Shown: in pieces, positions 38,708 to 48,167 of the stretch
How the letters are laid out: every line of letters begins with the position of its first letter
Numbering within the stretch: the stretch's first letter is position 1
NCBI RefSeq assembly: GCF_000166195.2
Contig: NZ_CM001403.1
Coordinates: forward strand, 806,001-870,000
Reading direction: 5' to 3'
DNA length: 64,000 bases
Origin: Mucilaginibacter paludis DSM 18603
Lineage (GTDB): Bacteria; Bacteroidota; Bacteroidia; Sphingobacteriales; Sphingobacteriaceae
Program-made: the position numbers and the translations under genes
The notes under the pieces: generated by a model
What the model saw: only the letters and a program-made list of their open reading frames with translations
What the model was told of the DNA's origin: nothing
Databases searched by the model: none

Positions 38708-39044
38708 TTAATTAGGCATAAAAGTTAGTGCCATAAACAAGATACCCGTTATAAACATTAAAAAAAGTAAAAACAATTTAACATCTTGTATCGTTCGTCC
38801 CTCCTTTAATACTACTTTTTGTAATGGCTTTGCTATCAATATAGCCAGGGCAAATAAAAAGGCAAATGCAATGGCTATACGTGCACCATTGCCAACCGGC
38901 ATATTACTTTTTTTACCAAAATAACCAAGCTGGTCGGTAAAAAACAGCACGTTCCATATTACAGTAAAGGCGATAGCCGCCGACGGCAAAAGCCGAACTC
39001 AGGTTCGTTAAAAGCAATTCTTTATTTTTTCTTCCTTCCTGCAA
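38708..39044 (-). pseudogene. Broken small membrane-protein gene
   Basis: A 93-codon minus-strand frame (38708-38989) encodes two to three hydrophobic helices (AIAFTVIWNVLFFTD, ARIAIAFAFLFALAILIA, LFLLFLMFITGILFMALTF). It has no ATG at its start; it opens at a TTG after a stop three codons earlier. Upstream, another frame reads KNKELLLTNLSSAFAV and would continue smoothly into AAIAFTV after a one-base shift near 38980-38990. A frameshifted gene is therefore the simplest reading. Family not recognised. Confidence 0.4.
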
Positions 39045-39157
39045 ACCTATAATTTAAGTTGTTTGATTGAAACAATAAAAGTAGACGAAAAAAAATAATT
39101 CGTGATATAAAAAGCACCTCAACCCTGTATGCTGTTGGCCTATGTGATATAATTAAT

Positions 39158-39186
39158 ACAGTAGCCACCATGATGGTGGCTACTGT
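39158..39186. other. Perfect 12-bp inverted repeat
   Basis: ACAGTAGCCACC and GGTGGCTACTGT enclose a 5-nt loop. No T-run follows on the plus strand; on the minus strand ATTAATTATAT follows. It may act as a terminator for the phosphatase gene that ends at 39295. Confidence 0.6.
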
Positions 39187-39294
39187 TACTGATGGCCCAA
39201 ACAATAAATTGATAGTTTGCCTTTGTTAAAGGATTCGGCCCCCGGCAGGGCTAAACAAAGCCCTATTTAACATCGGCAAAACATGATTGCCTCT

Positions 39295-40383
39295 TTACTT
39301 TGTTACACCGGGTATAGCATTTCCAACCTCGTGACCGGCAGCTGCTTTAAAATCAAACCCCAGTAATTTGGATATGGTTTGCGCAAGTTGCTGATGTGAG
39401 GTGCTTGTATTTTTCATTTCTCCGGTTGGCTTGGTATCGGGGCCAATCACTGCAAACCAGGTTTGCTCAGAGTTGGGTACATCTGTACCATGGCTGCGCC
39501 AACCCTCAAGCGTATCTCCTCTTCCATGGTCGCAGGTGATAATTAAAGTGGTTTTATCTTTATAGATGGGGTCTGATTGTATGATTGTCCATAATTGTTT
39601 AATAAAGCCATCTTCCTGGTGAGCGCGGTCAAGATAAAATTGGTAGTTACCGGCGTGCGCCATATCATCGGTTTCGTCAAAGGCAATATACAGTACACGC
39701 GGTTTAAATTGTTTAAGGTATTGCTTTCCAAATTCAAAAGTTAAAAAATCTATCCGGGTTGAATCGCCCAGGTATTGAGGTGCTTCGTGTTGCAGCTCGT
39801 TTAAGTATTTTAACTGGCTGTTCATGCCCGGTACATCCAGGTCGGCGTAGCCGGAGTTAACCAACAGGCCCGATCTTTTAACGTTCAATATCTGCGGAAA
39901 ACGTTCCCACGAAGAGAAAGCAGCTACTTTGTTTTCAAATCCTTTTTGCTTATTTAAAAACTCGAGCAAATTCATATTGGGATTGGTGATAGGGTCGTTG
40001 GTATTCATGCGTTTATCTGGGAAACCTGTAAATATTTCATTGTATCCGGGATAAGAGAAATGATACGGGTTTGATACCTCGTCTTTGCTGCCCATATCGC
40101 GATTGCCATAAAGCTGCCCTTGCTGAACGATAGTTGACCAAAAGAAAGGGAACAGCATTTTACGACGTTGTTGCGATGCAGGGGCATCAAAACTTTTAAG
40201 TACCACATCCTTATCGCTGGTATATTTTGAATTTACCAACATCGAATCGGCACCACGGTAAAGTTCCTGCCACCGCAGGCCGTCAAGCGTAACAATAATT
40301 ACGTTTTTTGTTTTATTGGTTTGCGCAAAAAGCGATGATGCTGCCAGGGTAATGGCTAACATTAACAAAATATTTTTTTTCAT
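39295..40383 (-). CDS. Alkaline-phosphatase-superfamily phosphodiesterase, exported
   Basis: This 362-residue protein has a signal peptide ending near LFAQ (residue 21). Metal-site motifs of the superfamily are visible: Asp34 in VTLDGLRW, a likely nucleophile Ser110 in FSYPGYNEIFTG, FDETDDMAHAG, and TCDHGRGD near the C-terminus. The fold groups it with type I phosphodiesterases and phosphonate-ester hydrolases rather than classical PhoA. It is the last gene of a SusC-SusD-phosphatase-phosphatase unit within a phosphonate locus. It probably removes an ester group from a phosphonate or phosphate diester in the periplasm. Confidence 0.82.
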   Translation of the reverse strand: MKKNILLMLAITLAASSLFAQTNKTKNVIIVTLDGLRWQELYRGADSMLVNSKYTSDKDVVLKSFDAPASQQRRKMLFPFFWSTIVQQGQLYGNRDMGSKDEVSNPYHFSYPGYNEIFTGFPDKRMNTNDPITNPNMNLLEFLNKQKGFENKVAAFSSWERFPQILNVKRSGLLVNSGYADLDVPGMNSQLKYLNELQHEAPQYLGDSTRIDFLTFEFGKQYLKQFKPRVLYIAFDETDDMAHAGNYQFYLDRAHQEDGFIKQLWTIIQSDPIYKDKTTLIITCDHGRGDTLEGWRSHGTDVPNSEQTWFAVIGPDTKPTGEMKNTSTSHQQLAQTISKLLGFDFKAAAGHEVGNAIPGVTK

Positions 40384-40391
40384 GGCTTATT

Positions 40392-41627
40392 TTATTGAGT
40401 TGGTTTAATAACCCACCTGTTTAAGGTGTTACTTTTAGTTTGCAGTACAATTTTGTATAAGTCGGCAGCTTTGTTTTTTACATCCACATTCACAGATTGC
40501 TGTCCGGCCGGAACCGTAACGGTTGTAGTATAGCTATCAACTCCGCCGTTTTTAAAGTTATTGGTAGTAGTTATGCTAACAGTTACTTTCTCTTTGTTAT
40601 TCCATGCTTTCCAGCTCACGTTCAGGCTATCGGTTTTTAATACCGCCTGCGCGGCACTTATGGCTATGTTGCCCATAAACGGCACACCATCAAGCTCGCG
40701 CTGGATTTCGGCAGGCAGATCGATATGAATAAACCGGGCTATAGAAGGCAAAATATCAACTATGGCCAATTGCCCCGAAGTAAAGTAGGCGTTTGGTTTT
40801 TGATTGGTTGCTATCCAGGTGGTACGCTCACGGTCGGATTGGCCTCCGTGGTTTCTGCCGGTGTTGGCATCGCGCCCATGATCGGTTGTTAGCACAATCA
40901 TCCAGTCTTCCTTGTCGTGTTCTTTACGATAGCGCAATGCTTCCATAATTTGGCCAACCTGCTCATCTACATACCCTACGGCTTTCATTTGCTGCTCACT
41001 ATCGCCAAAACGGTGACCTATATCATCTGTGTATTCCAGGTATACCCACGACAGATCAGGGCCGTTCATTTTAATACAATTGGCGGCTTCCGCTACAACC
41101 TTGTTATCTATCAGGTGGGTGTATGCGCTCAGTTTATCATGCGGAAATGCCATGGTATCCAATTCGTAACCGTCGTACTTATAATCAAACTTGATGTTGC
41201 CTGCTTCTTGCAAGCCCTCCCCTATCAGTTTTGTGCGGTTATCCAGCCATGTAGAAAAAATAGCTATCTTTTTATCCGGCTGTTGCTCTTTAAGTAACCT
41301 GAAAATGTTTTTATAATGATAGTTTGGTGCCTTAATATCATTATCCCATACATTATGCTTATTACCCCATGTGCCGGTAAGCAAATCGTTATACCCGGGT
41401 GCAGATATGGTTGGCGTTTGGTTGTAAGTACCTTTATCGCCGCCAACATGCGCGCGGGAATAAGCGCCTTCGGCTATCATTTTTTTAATATTGGGGGTAT
41501 TGGCTTTTTCCAAAACATCAGCAGGAATACCATCGGCAATAATAAATACTACTTTTTTAGGTGCTGTTTGGGCAACACACAGGCCTAAATGCAGTATCCC
41601 GGCAAGCATCAACAAGTATTTTTTCAT
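40392..41627 (-). CDS. Alkaline-phosphatase-superfamily phosphodiesterase with C-terminal beta domain, exported
   Basis: This 411-residue protein has a signal peptide ending near CVAQ (residue 20). Asp32 (IIADGIP), likely nucleophile Ser75 ([12 protein letters not shown]), [10 protein letters not shown] and [11 protein letters not shown] form the two-metal site. The last 90 residues form a separate, fibronectin-like beta domain ([19 protein letters not shown]). It is paralogous to the next gene, 8 bp downstream. A terminator-like hairpin separates it from susD upstream. Possible substrates are phosphonate esters; phosphonoacetate-type hydrolysis is less likely because the protein is exported. 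Confidence 0.83.
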   Translation of the reverse strand: MKKYLLMLAGILHLGLCVAQTAPKKVVFIIADGIPADVLEKANTPNIKKMIAEGAYSRAHVGGDKGTYNQTPTISAPGYNDLLTGTWGNKHNVWDNDIKAPNYHYKNIFRLLKEQQPDKKIAIFSTWLDNRTKLIGEGLQEAGNIKFDYKYDGYELDTMAFPHDKLSAYTHLIDNKVVAEAANCIKMNGPDLSWVYLEYTDDIGHRFGDSEQQMKAVGYVDEQVGQIMEALRYRKEHDKEDWMIVLTTDHGRDANTGRNHGGQSDRERTTWIATNQKPNAYFTSGQLAIVDILPSIARFIHIDLPAEIQRELDGVPFMGNIAISAAQAVLKTDSLNVSWKAWNNKEKVTVSITTTNNFKNGGVDSYTTTVTVPAGQQSVNVDVKNKAADLYKIVLQTKSNTLNRWVIKPTQ

Positions 41628-41644
41628 CTCTTCATCAAATTAAA

Positions 41645-41673
41645 AAGAGGCATAACTTTATGCTATGCCTCTT
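41645..41673 (-). terminator. Terminator-like hairpin between susD and the phosphatase genes
   Basis: Perfect 10-bp arms AAGAGGCATA and TATGCCTCTT enclose a 9-nt loop. On the minus strand TTTTTAATTT follows at once. It would partly terminate transcription after susD, leaving lower expression of the two phosphatase-like genes. Confidence 0.8.
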
Positions 41674-41683
41674 AACCTTGTTT

Positions 41684-43264
41684 TTATTTAAGTATCCACA
41701 TGGTGCCGTTAATATCGTCGGTAGTGCCATACTGGCTACTCACGGCAGCATTGTAGTTAGTGGTATTGGCATCATGTTCTGATGTGGGGTACTGAAAACG
41801 CAGTGCAATATGCCCGCTGTTACCCGTTCCGGTTCCGGTAGTAAAATTAGGAACCCCTGTACGGCGATAGGTATAGTAAGACTCTAAACCGTTGTGACGA
41901 AAGCCCGCCAGGTATTTTTGCTGTAGTATTTGCGTTAAGCCTGTTGTACCACCGGCATATTTAACAGCAGCTTGGTTGTAAAAGGTATTCCAGTCTGTAG
42001 TAATGGTATAATTGTCGTAATTAGAAGGCACTCCGGTATCTTTTGAGCCCGGGCGATAGAAAGATGCGGTAAAAGTACCCGTTGTAGGGATGCCATACCA
42101 CTGGAGCGAGGCTTGTATACCTTGTATGTAGTAACTTTCGGCATTGCCGCTAATCCAACCACGATTAATACCCTCTGCTATATTAAACAGTTGCTCCATG
42201 TAGCCTACTTGTATGCTTGGTTCGCCGGTAAAAGTGGAGTAGTAACGTTTACGGCCAATAAATGAATATTGACCCTGAATAGCGTTTTTATACATAATAC
42301 CCAAATCCAAACCTGGATCGGCACCAACAAATGACGCAAAATCTGTAGCACTTTGGCCTTGGGTATCAACCAGGTAACGTGCCGGCTCGGCGGTTACAAA
42401 TACCCGTGGATCTTTTGATGCCGTAAGCAAACCTACATAGGTACTGCTCATGTTTTTACGCCCTGCATTTTGCCCAAAATTACTCGGCGTTTCGGGATAG
42501 TAATTGGTCGGATCAAGAAATACGTATTGCAAATTATCGCTCAAAGATGTCATTAAAGGATATTTGCCTGGGTTGTTAACAATAGCAGCAAACTGAGCGG
42601 CAACATTTAAATCAGTATCCGATGTTTTTTTACTCAACTCCAATAGTATTCTTAGTCTAAAGGCATTTACTACTCTTCTCCATTGGGTTAAATTGCCGCT
42701 TTCAAAATAGATATCTCCATCAACCGTAGTAGTACCAGAGTTGATTAAGGTGGTTAAATCGGTATTTGCATCCTCCAGCCATTTCAAAACCTGTATAAAA
42801 ACAGCTTTTTGCGTATCATAAGCTGGTGTTAGGTTATCGAGTCCTTGTAAGGCCTGCGTCATCGGGATATCGCCCATTTGCAAAGTCATTTTCGAGAAAA
42901 AGTAAGCTCTGAAAAATTTACCCAAGGCACTGTAGGGGTTAGTGGCCGGTGCCCCCGCCTTGATAGCTGCGGCTTCCATCAATACCACATTTTTTATTGT
43001 GGTATAATAAAATTTACCTCCGCTAAAATCATAACGGTTATTGCCATAATAATCATAATTGTACAAATGGTATTGGCTCCATATTTCGTACTGGCTATCG
43101 GGTAAGTCGGGTAAATCGTTAACTACGCCCTGTAAAAGCAATGATGCCAGAACATTGGTAGGTACGTTCTTGTTTAGGGTGAGCTTATCAAATTCTTTTT
43201 GGCAGCTGGTTGATGTTATAGCTACAATGCCTAACACCATCAATGTTTTATAAATCGTTTTCAT
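41684..43264 (-). CDS. SusD/RagB-like outer-membrane lipoprotein (SusD-like_2 type)
   Basis: This 526-residue lipoprotein has the lipobox ITSTSC (Cys21). It has the features of the SusD-like_2 group: an N-terminal LLQGVVNDLPDLPDSQYEIW region, GKFFRAYFFSKMTLQMGDIP, and late segments with QQKYLAGFRHNGLESYYTYR. It pairs with the SusC encoded 20 bp upstream. Given the surrounding genes it should bind a phosphonate-containing ligand. Confidence 0.92.
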   Translation of the reverse strand: MKTIYKTLMVLGIVAITSTSCQKEFDKLTLNKNVPTNVLASLLLQGVVNDLPDLPDSQYEIWSQYHLYNYDYYGNNRYDFSGGKFYYTTIKNVVLMEAAAIKAGAPATNPYSALGKFFRAYFFSKMTLQMGDIPMTQALQGLDNLTPAYDTQKAVFIQVLKWLEDANTDLTTLINSGTTTVDGDIYFESGNLTQWRRVVNAFRLRILLELSKKTSDTDLNVAAQFAAIVNNPGKYPLMTSLSDNLQYVFLDPTNYYPETPSNFGQNAGRKNMSSTYVGLLTASKDPRVFVTAEPARYLVDTQGQSATDFASFVGADPGLDLGIMYKNAIQGQYSFIGRKRYYSTFTGEPSIQVGYMEQLFNIAEGINRGWISGNAESYYIQGIQASLQWYGIPTTGTFTASFYRPGSKDTGVPSNYDNYTITTDWNTFYNQAAVKYAGGTTGLTQILQQKYLAGFRHNGLESYYTYRRTGVPNFTTGTGTGNSGHIALRFQYPTSEHDANTTNYNAAVSSQYGTTDDINGTMWILK

Positions 43265-43284
43265 ATCTGTTAGCTGATTGTTAA

Positions 43285-46200
43285 TTAAAAGGTAATATTC
43301 ACGTTAAAGCCATAGCTTTTTACCGTTGGCGATTGTAGCACCGTACTTGTCGAATTACCGTTATATTGATCCATATCCACATCCTTAAACATTTTATTAC
43401 CATAAAAATAAAGCAGGTTACGGCCTACTGCCGATACTGATAGTTTTTCGACAGCTATTTTGGATAACCATTTTTTAGGCAGATCATAGCCTATGGTTAC
43501 TTCGCGCAGTTTGGCAAAGGTTTTACTGGCCAGGTTGGTTGAAGTAATGTTGTAGTATTTACTCACATAATCCTGCACCAGGGCGGGTGTGGTATTTGGC
43601 GCAAATTGTAAGGCAGCATAGTTGGTAACAGCGCCGGTATTAGGATCAAATGTTGGTGTTACCCCATTGGAGATCACTACGCCCTGGCCTACATAGCTAC
43701 CTTTGTAATTAGGATCGGCACCGGGGATGCCATTGGGTACATAGTTTTTCCAATCCTGGTAACGTGCATCGCCCAGGGCACCTTCGGCGGTAATGATGTT
43801 ACGGCCACCACGAACTGTTTTATTAAACATGTAGTCGGCAATAACCCCACCTACCGAACCATCCAGCTGGAAACCAAAGTTTAATGATTTATAATGGAAT
43901 TTATTGATTAAACTCCACGAAAAATCAGCACCTGCATGGCCCAATAATTGGTCGTGACGGGTTGGTGTAATGGGTTTACCAGCGGCATCAAAGATAATAT
44001 CACCTGTAGGCGATCTTACAAAATCTGTTCCGTACAAATCGTCAACTCTTTCGCCTACGGTATAATTTGTTAAATAGAAGGTTTGGCCCGGAGGCAACTC
44101 TTTATAAATAGTTTTGTTGGTTGACCAGTTAACCATAACATCCCAACCAAAGCCGCGCGCGTTTCTTATTGGCGTACCGCTTAAACTTGCTTCCAAACCG
44201 GTTGTTTGTGTTTTTAAAGCATTAAGGTAGAATATTGAGTAACCGGTTGCAGATGATATAGAGTTTTTCAATATCTGCGGCCCATCAATATACTTGAACG
44301 CGGTACCGCTAAAACCTAAGCGGTTATTTAAAAATTTAATATCAAAACCACCTTCGTAGTTTACACGGTCTGAAGTTACAATTCCTTGCTGGTAAAGGGC
44401 ATCAGAGCCGTAACCTGCCGCTTGGTTTTTGTATGGTTTAGATATAGTGTACGATGTTAACAAACTGTAACCAGGGCCATTATATGGCGAAGCATAAGCC
44501 TGGCCGTAATCTAAAGGATTTGACATTAATGGGTTATCTTTATTTGCGCCTCCACCCAAAGCGGTTATGTTGCTAAAAGGTGCAGGGCCAATAGTTGCCG
44601 GTGAATCGGCACCCCTAACTTCGGCGTAAGAGGCTCTCAGTTTGAGGAACGAAATGGCCTTAGGGATAGATAAATAATCGGTTAATACGCTTGATAAAGA
44701 GTAGCTTGGATACGAGTATGAGGTGGTTGTTTGGAAAGCCGAATTCTTCTCGTTCCGGATAGTATATGAGAAAGTAGCATATTTACCAAAACCGGCATCT
44801 AACGATAAGTACTCGCTCAAGGTTAATAAACCCGCGTTAAAGCTCGACGACTGTAGCGGATTTTTTGAATTACTGAATGAGTATACAGCCGGAACATTCA
44901 AATAATCGGTAGATGTCCAGTTTGACGAATAAGAGAAATTACGCAGGTTGGTACCCACCAATCCCGACAAGTTTAAAAACTTTTTGATAGTGTAGTTATA
45001 ATTTAGAAACAACTCCGTATTGTTATCAAACAAATTTCTACGGTCTTCTCTGTAGTCACCCTCATTATTTTCACGACCGTAAGGGTGTGCCGAATACGGC
45101 ATTTTTTCTGTACGTAACAAATCGTAGGTGTTAACCTGTGCACGCAAAGTAGCGTTCAAATTATTGTTGATCTTGTAATTGCCAGAAAGATAACCGGTAG
45201 TATTGGTTTTGTAGTGCCCGCGTGTCCACTCGTTTACCTGGAACCATGGGTTGTGGTAACGCTGATATTCTGCAAATACCGACTGAACATTGGTTTTACC
45301 AGGTTGCCATTCGCCTTTAATATCCGGGGCGTTGATATCCCAATCGGCACCGGTCCATATCGCTATGTTGTAGATCAAGCTGTTAGGTCCGTAATCAACA
45401 TCCGGAAAATTATCGGTAAACTGCCTGTTAAAGTCTAAGTTACCTTCTATTTTAATTCGCGATGTTGGATTAAAGCTGGCATACATGTTAAAGTTAACTA
45501 TATTTAAATAGTTATTAGGGATGTAGCTTTGCTGATGCTGATCAGACAATGAAAATCGCGTTGTGTAGTTATCGCCGTTGCCTGTTAATGAAATATTGTT
45601 ATTGGTTTGATAACCGGCTTGCAAAAAACGGTTAAGATTATTGGCACCACGGGCAACCCAGGGTGTGCCTTGCCTAACTCCATTTATAACCGGGCTGTCG
45701 TACTGGGGTATTAACTGGCCGTTAAAGTATGGTCCCCAAACATCATAATCACCATCTACACCTCCGGGTGCGCCACCCTTTCCGTCCACAAACTTGTAGT
45801 AGGTACTTTCACCGGGCCCATAGCTATCCTGTAATCTTGGGAAAGTTAAAAAACCGTTATTAAGAACGGTGCTGCTGTTTAAGTTAACAGTAAAGCCTTT
45901 TTTATTTTTATCTCCTTTTTTGGTGGTAATTAAAATGGCACCGGCCTGGGCACGGCTACCGTATAGGGCGGCTGCGGTTGGGCCTTTTAATACCGTGTAG
46001 GTTTCGATATCGTCGGGGCTGATATCGTATGTATCGGTATTGATAGGAAAACCATCAACTACATACAATGATATGGAGCTCCCACGCAACAAAACGTTAG
46101 GCGAGCGCAATAACTCGGCGTTGGGTGCTACCGATAAACCGGCAACTTTACCCGTTAAGCCGGATATGGGGTTGGGGTCGCGCGCTTTAATTAAATCTTC

Positions 46201-46593
46201 GCCATTAACCTCCTGAACCGAATACCCAATGGTACGGGTTTCCTTTTTTACGCCTAAGGCGGTTACAACAACCTCGGTAAGCGTTTTTGAATCTGGTAAA
46301 AGGGTTACATCAATAACTTTTTTACTGGCTACCAAAACTTCTTTTGATTCGGAACCGATAAATTTAAAAACCAATACGTCGCCGGGGTTTGCATTAATCA
46401 TAAACCGGCCATCAGCATCAGTTGAAACGCCTTTGGCTGTCCCTTTAACTAATACAGAAACACCGGGGAGCGGCTGCTTATCTGCGTCAAACACAGTGCC
46501 CGACAACCTACTCTGGGCAAAAACTAAATGAGGAAGAACAGCCAGTAACAGTACAGTTACCAGCATCTTCAGTTTGAAGTACAATTGCTGCAT
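43285..46593 (-). CDS. SusC/RagA-family TonB-dependent transporter (no STN domain)
   Basis: This 1102-residue protein has a signal peptide ending near VFAQ (residue 27), a carboxypeptidase-regulatory-like domain at about 30-105 (SGTVFDADKQPLPGVSVLV), a plug with VLLRGSSISLYVVDGFPI and VLKGPTAAALYGSRAQAGA, and a beta-barrel ending in FNVNITF. Unlike the three other SusC proteins here it lacks an STN domain. That fits the absence of ECF/FecR genes and control by a DNA-binding repressor instead. A 33-bp element shared with the transporter operon at 51.4 kb lies 41-73 bp upstream of the start. Confidence 0.95.
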   Translation of the reverse strand: MQQLYFKLKMLVTVLLLAVLPHLVFAQSRLSGTVFDADKQPLPGVSVLVKGTAKGVSTDADGRFMINANPGDVLVFKFIGSESKEVLVASKKVIDVTLLPDSKTLTEVVVTALGVKKETRTIGYSVQEVNGEDLIKARDPNPISGLTGKVAGLSVAPNAELLRSPNVLLRGSSISLYVVDGFPINTDTYDISPDDIETYTVLKGPTAAALYGSRAQAGAILITTKKGDKNKKGFTVNLNSSTVLNNGFLTFPRLQDSYGPGESTYYKFVDGKGGAPGGVDGDYDVWGPYFNGQLIPQYDSPVINGVRQGTPWVARGANNLNRFLQAGYQTNNNISLTGNGDNYTTRFSLSDQHQQSYIPNNYLNIVNFNMYASFNPTSRIKIEGNLDFNRQFTDNFPDVDYGPNSLIYNIAIWTGADWDINAPDIKGEWQPGKTNVQSVFAEYQRYHNPWFQVNEWTRGHYKTNTTGYLSGNYKINNNLNATLRAQVNTYDLLRTEKMPYSAHPYGRENNEGDYREDRRNLFDNNTELFLNYNYTIKKFLNLSGLVGTNLRNFSYSSNWTSTDYLNVPAVYSFSNSKNPLQSSSFNAGLLTLSEYLSLDAGFGKYATFSYTIRNEKNSAFQTTTSYSYPSYSLSSVLTDYLSIPKAISFLKLRASYAEVRGADSPATIGPAPFSNITALGGGANKDNPLMSNPLDYGQAYASPYNGPGYSLLTSYTISKPYKNQAAGYGSDALYQQGIVTSDRVNYEGGFDIKFLNNRLGFSGTAFKYIDGPQILKNSISSATGYSIFYLNALKTQTTGLEASLSGTPIRNARGFGWDVMVNWSTNKTIYKELPPGQTFYLTNYTVGERVDDLYGTDFVRSPTGDIIFDAAGKPITPTRHDQLLGHAGADFSWSLINKFHYKSLNFGFQLDGSVGGVIADYMFNKTVRGGRNIITAEGALGDARYQDWKNYVPNGIPGADPNYKGSYVGQGVVISNGVTPTFDPNTGAVTNYAALQFAPNTTPALVQDYVSKYYNITSTNLASKTFAKLREVTIGYDLPKKWLSKIAVEKLSVSAVGRNLLYFYGNKMFKDVDMDQYNGNSTSTVLQSPTVKSYGFNVNITF

Positions 46594-46633
46594 AAAAGTG
46601 AAATTTGGTTTGATTTAACATTTTATTTATTGC

Positions 46634-46666
46634 AGCAATACTAAACTTTGTTTATAAATACTAAAC
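46634..46666 (-). promoter_or_regulatory. Putative operator of the phosphonate locus, copy 1
   Basis: This 33-bp sequence starts AGCAATACTA and contains ATACTAAAC twice, exactly 20 bp apart, around TTTGTTTA. It matches 51485-51517 at 31 of 33 positions. It lies 41 bp before susC. The likely binder is the XRE-cupin regulator encoded at 47551-48132. Confidence 0.7.
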
Positions 46667-46771
46667 AAAATTTACATTAAGAGTTGTTTAAGTTTATGGG
46701 CTTTTACTGTTAAAAATCTATTTTTACTAACAACAATATCACAGTTGAGTTACAATAGATTAACGATATAC

Positions 46772-47347
46772 CTATGATTGATTTTTAACTAAGTGACTGA
46801 TTGCCTTTTGTTTGAGGATATCGATATTATTAACCGGAATTGAGGTTTCTTTAGCCATATCATCCCACGTCCTGATTTTGATTATCAACTCTGCATCGGG
46901 GTTCAACTCAAATTCGCGGGCTTCTTCCGCCGTCATTACGCCACCCTGAAACTGAAGGGTAGCTTTACTGGCTTCCGACAGTTGCTGATAATATTCTGGA
47001 AATTTATAGGTGAGGTAACGCTTGGCAACCACATGGCTCTCTACCAAAGCAGCCATCCGCTCCGAAAAACCTTGTTTACGCAAGTAATCGCCACCTATCT
47101 TTTCATGATCAACATTGCCGAAACCGTCCATGCTAAGCGTTTCACCGTCTGCGGCACAAAGGTGACCGATGTCGTGAAAAAAAGCAGCTAAGATCACTTC
47201 ATCTTCAAAACCTTCGGCTTCTGCCAAAGCAGCGGCCTGAGACATGTGTTCCAATTGCGAAACAGGTTCGCCTATGTAATCATCATTGCCATGTAATTCA
47301 TATAAGGCAAATAAACTGTCGACTATTGCTACCGGGTTAAAGGTCAT
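46772..47347 (-). CDS. phnZ: PhnZ-type HD-domain oxygenase (aminohydroxyethylphosphonate cleavage)
   Basis: This 191-residue protein has the pattern of PhnZ at almost identical numbering: Tyr24 and Glu27 (substrate-switch pair), His34, His58-Asp59 (FFHDIGH), His81, His105, Lys109 and Asp162. PhnZ uses a mixed-valent di-iron site and O2 to cleave (R)-2-amino-1-hydroxyethylphosphonate to glycine and phosphate in the cytosol. The neighbouring phosphonatase-like and FAD oxidoreductase genes support a phosphonate role. The usual partner PhnY (a 2-oxoglutarate dioxygenase) is not adjacent. The gene is divergent from the XRE-cupin regulator. Confidence 0.85.
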   Translation of the reverse strand: MTFNPVAIVDSLFALYELHGNDDYIGEPVSQLEHMSQAAALAEAEGFEDEVILAAFFHDIGHLCAADGETLSMDGFGNVDHEKIGGDYLRKQGFSERMAALVESHVVAKRYLTYKFPEYYQQLSEASKATLQFQGGVMTAEEAREFELNPDAELIIKIRTWDDMAKETSIPVNNIDILKQKAISHLVKNQS

Positions 47348-47550
47348 ATTTTATTGATTTATTCAAATTAAGGCAAGTATTATTACTCTACCGTTAACGT
47401 AAAATGTGTTTTGTTGCTGTTTTAATAATTTATTTTGCGTGGCGATGCAACCCGCTTGTTGAAAAACCCCACTTAACAGATTTTAACCAAATGTTTGCTT
47501 GCGCCGAAATATCAAAAACCATATTTTCACACGCAATTATACTCCAACCG

Positions 47551-48132
47551 ATGGAAGAAGATATATTAATCCAGATCAGTAACAAAATTAAAGAGCGCAG
47601 GCGCGAAAAAAACATAACTGTACACGACCTTGCCATTAAGGCTAATGTAAGTAAAGGGTTGATCTCGCAAATAGAGAATAGCAGAACCATACCGTCGTTA
47701 ATTGTTTTAATTGATATTATCAGATCATTAGATATCGATCTGAACGTATTTTTTAAGGATATTCATAGTAAATCATCAAGTACCCCAATCATCGTCAGGC
47801 GCAAAGAACAATATGAGCATTTTGAAAAAGAAGACGCACATGGCTTCTATTACCAGCGGATTTTTACCCAACATATTAAACATTCAACTGTTGATTTTGT
47901 ACTACTGGAGTTGAATGTGGACGCCTCAAGGCCATTTGTTGAAACACAGGCTTTTGAATTTAAATATTTTTTATCAGGCGAAATAGCGTACCATTTTAAC
48001 GACAAAACAATTACTTTCAGCGCTGGTGATTCCATGTTATTTGACGGGCGTATACCGCACACACCTAAAAATATCGGAACGGAAAAAGCGATGATGCTGG
48101 TTATTTATTTTTTTGAAGAGAACAAAGTTTAA
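47551..48132 (+). CDS. XRE-cupin transcriptional regulator
   Basis: This 193-residue protein has an N-terminal XRE helix-turn-helix (about 6-62, TVHDLAIKANVSKGLISQIE) and a C-terminal cupin domain (about 95-190) that would bind a small ligand. I start at ATG 47551; the frame extends 49 codons further upstream, but that part has no domain. It is the only regulator inside the phosphonate locus and the only plus-strand gene there. It probably represses both transcription units through the shared 33-bp element. Confidence 0.9.
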   Translation: MEEDILIQISNKIKERRREKNITVHDLAIKANVSKGLISQIENSRTIPSLIVLIDIIRSLDIDLNVFFKDIHSKSSSTPIIVRRKEQYEHFEKEDAHGFYYQRIFTQHIKHSTVDFVLLELNVDASRPFVETQAFEFKYFLSGEIAYHFNDKTITFSAGDSMLFDGRIPHTPKNIGTEKAMMLVIYFFEENKV

Positions 48133-48167
48133 TCATAATATAATAATGTCCGTTCCGGTTAATATCA

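Noticed and set aside
39022..39204. 60-codon minus-strand frame
   Set aside because: It runs through the perfect inverted repeat at 39158-39186 and has no homology; it is chance coding in a decayed region.
40392..41627. Calling the exported phosphatase-superfamily enzymes PhnA (phosphonoacetate hydrolase)
   Set aside because: Both have signal peptides and differ in the segments around the nucleophile. The superfamily is clear, but that specific function is not supported.
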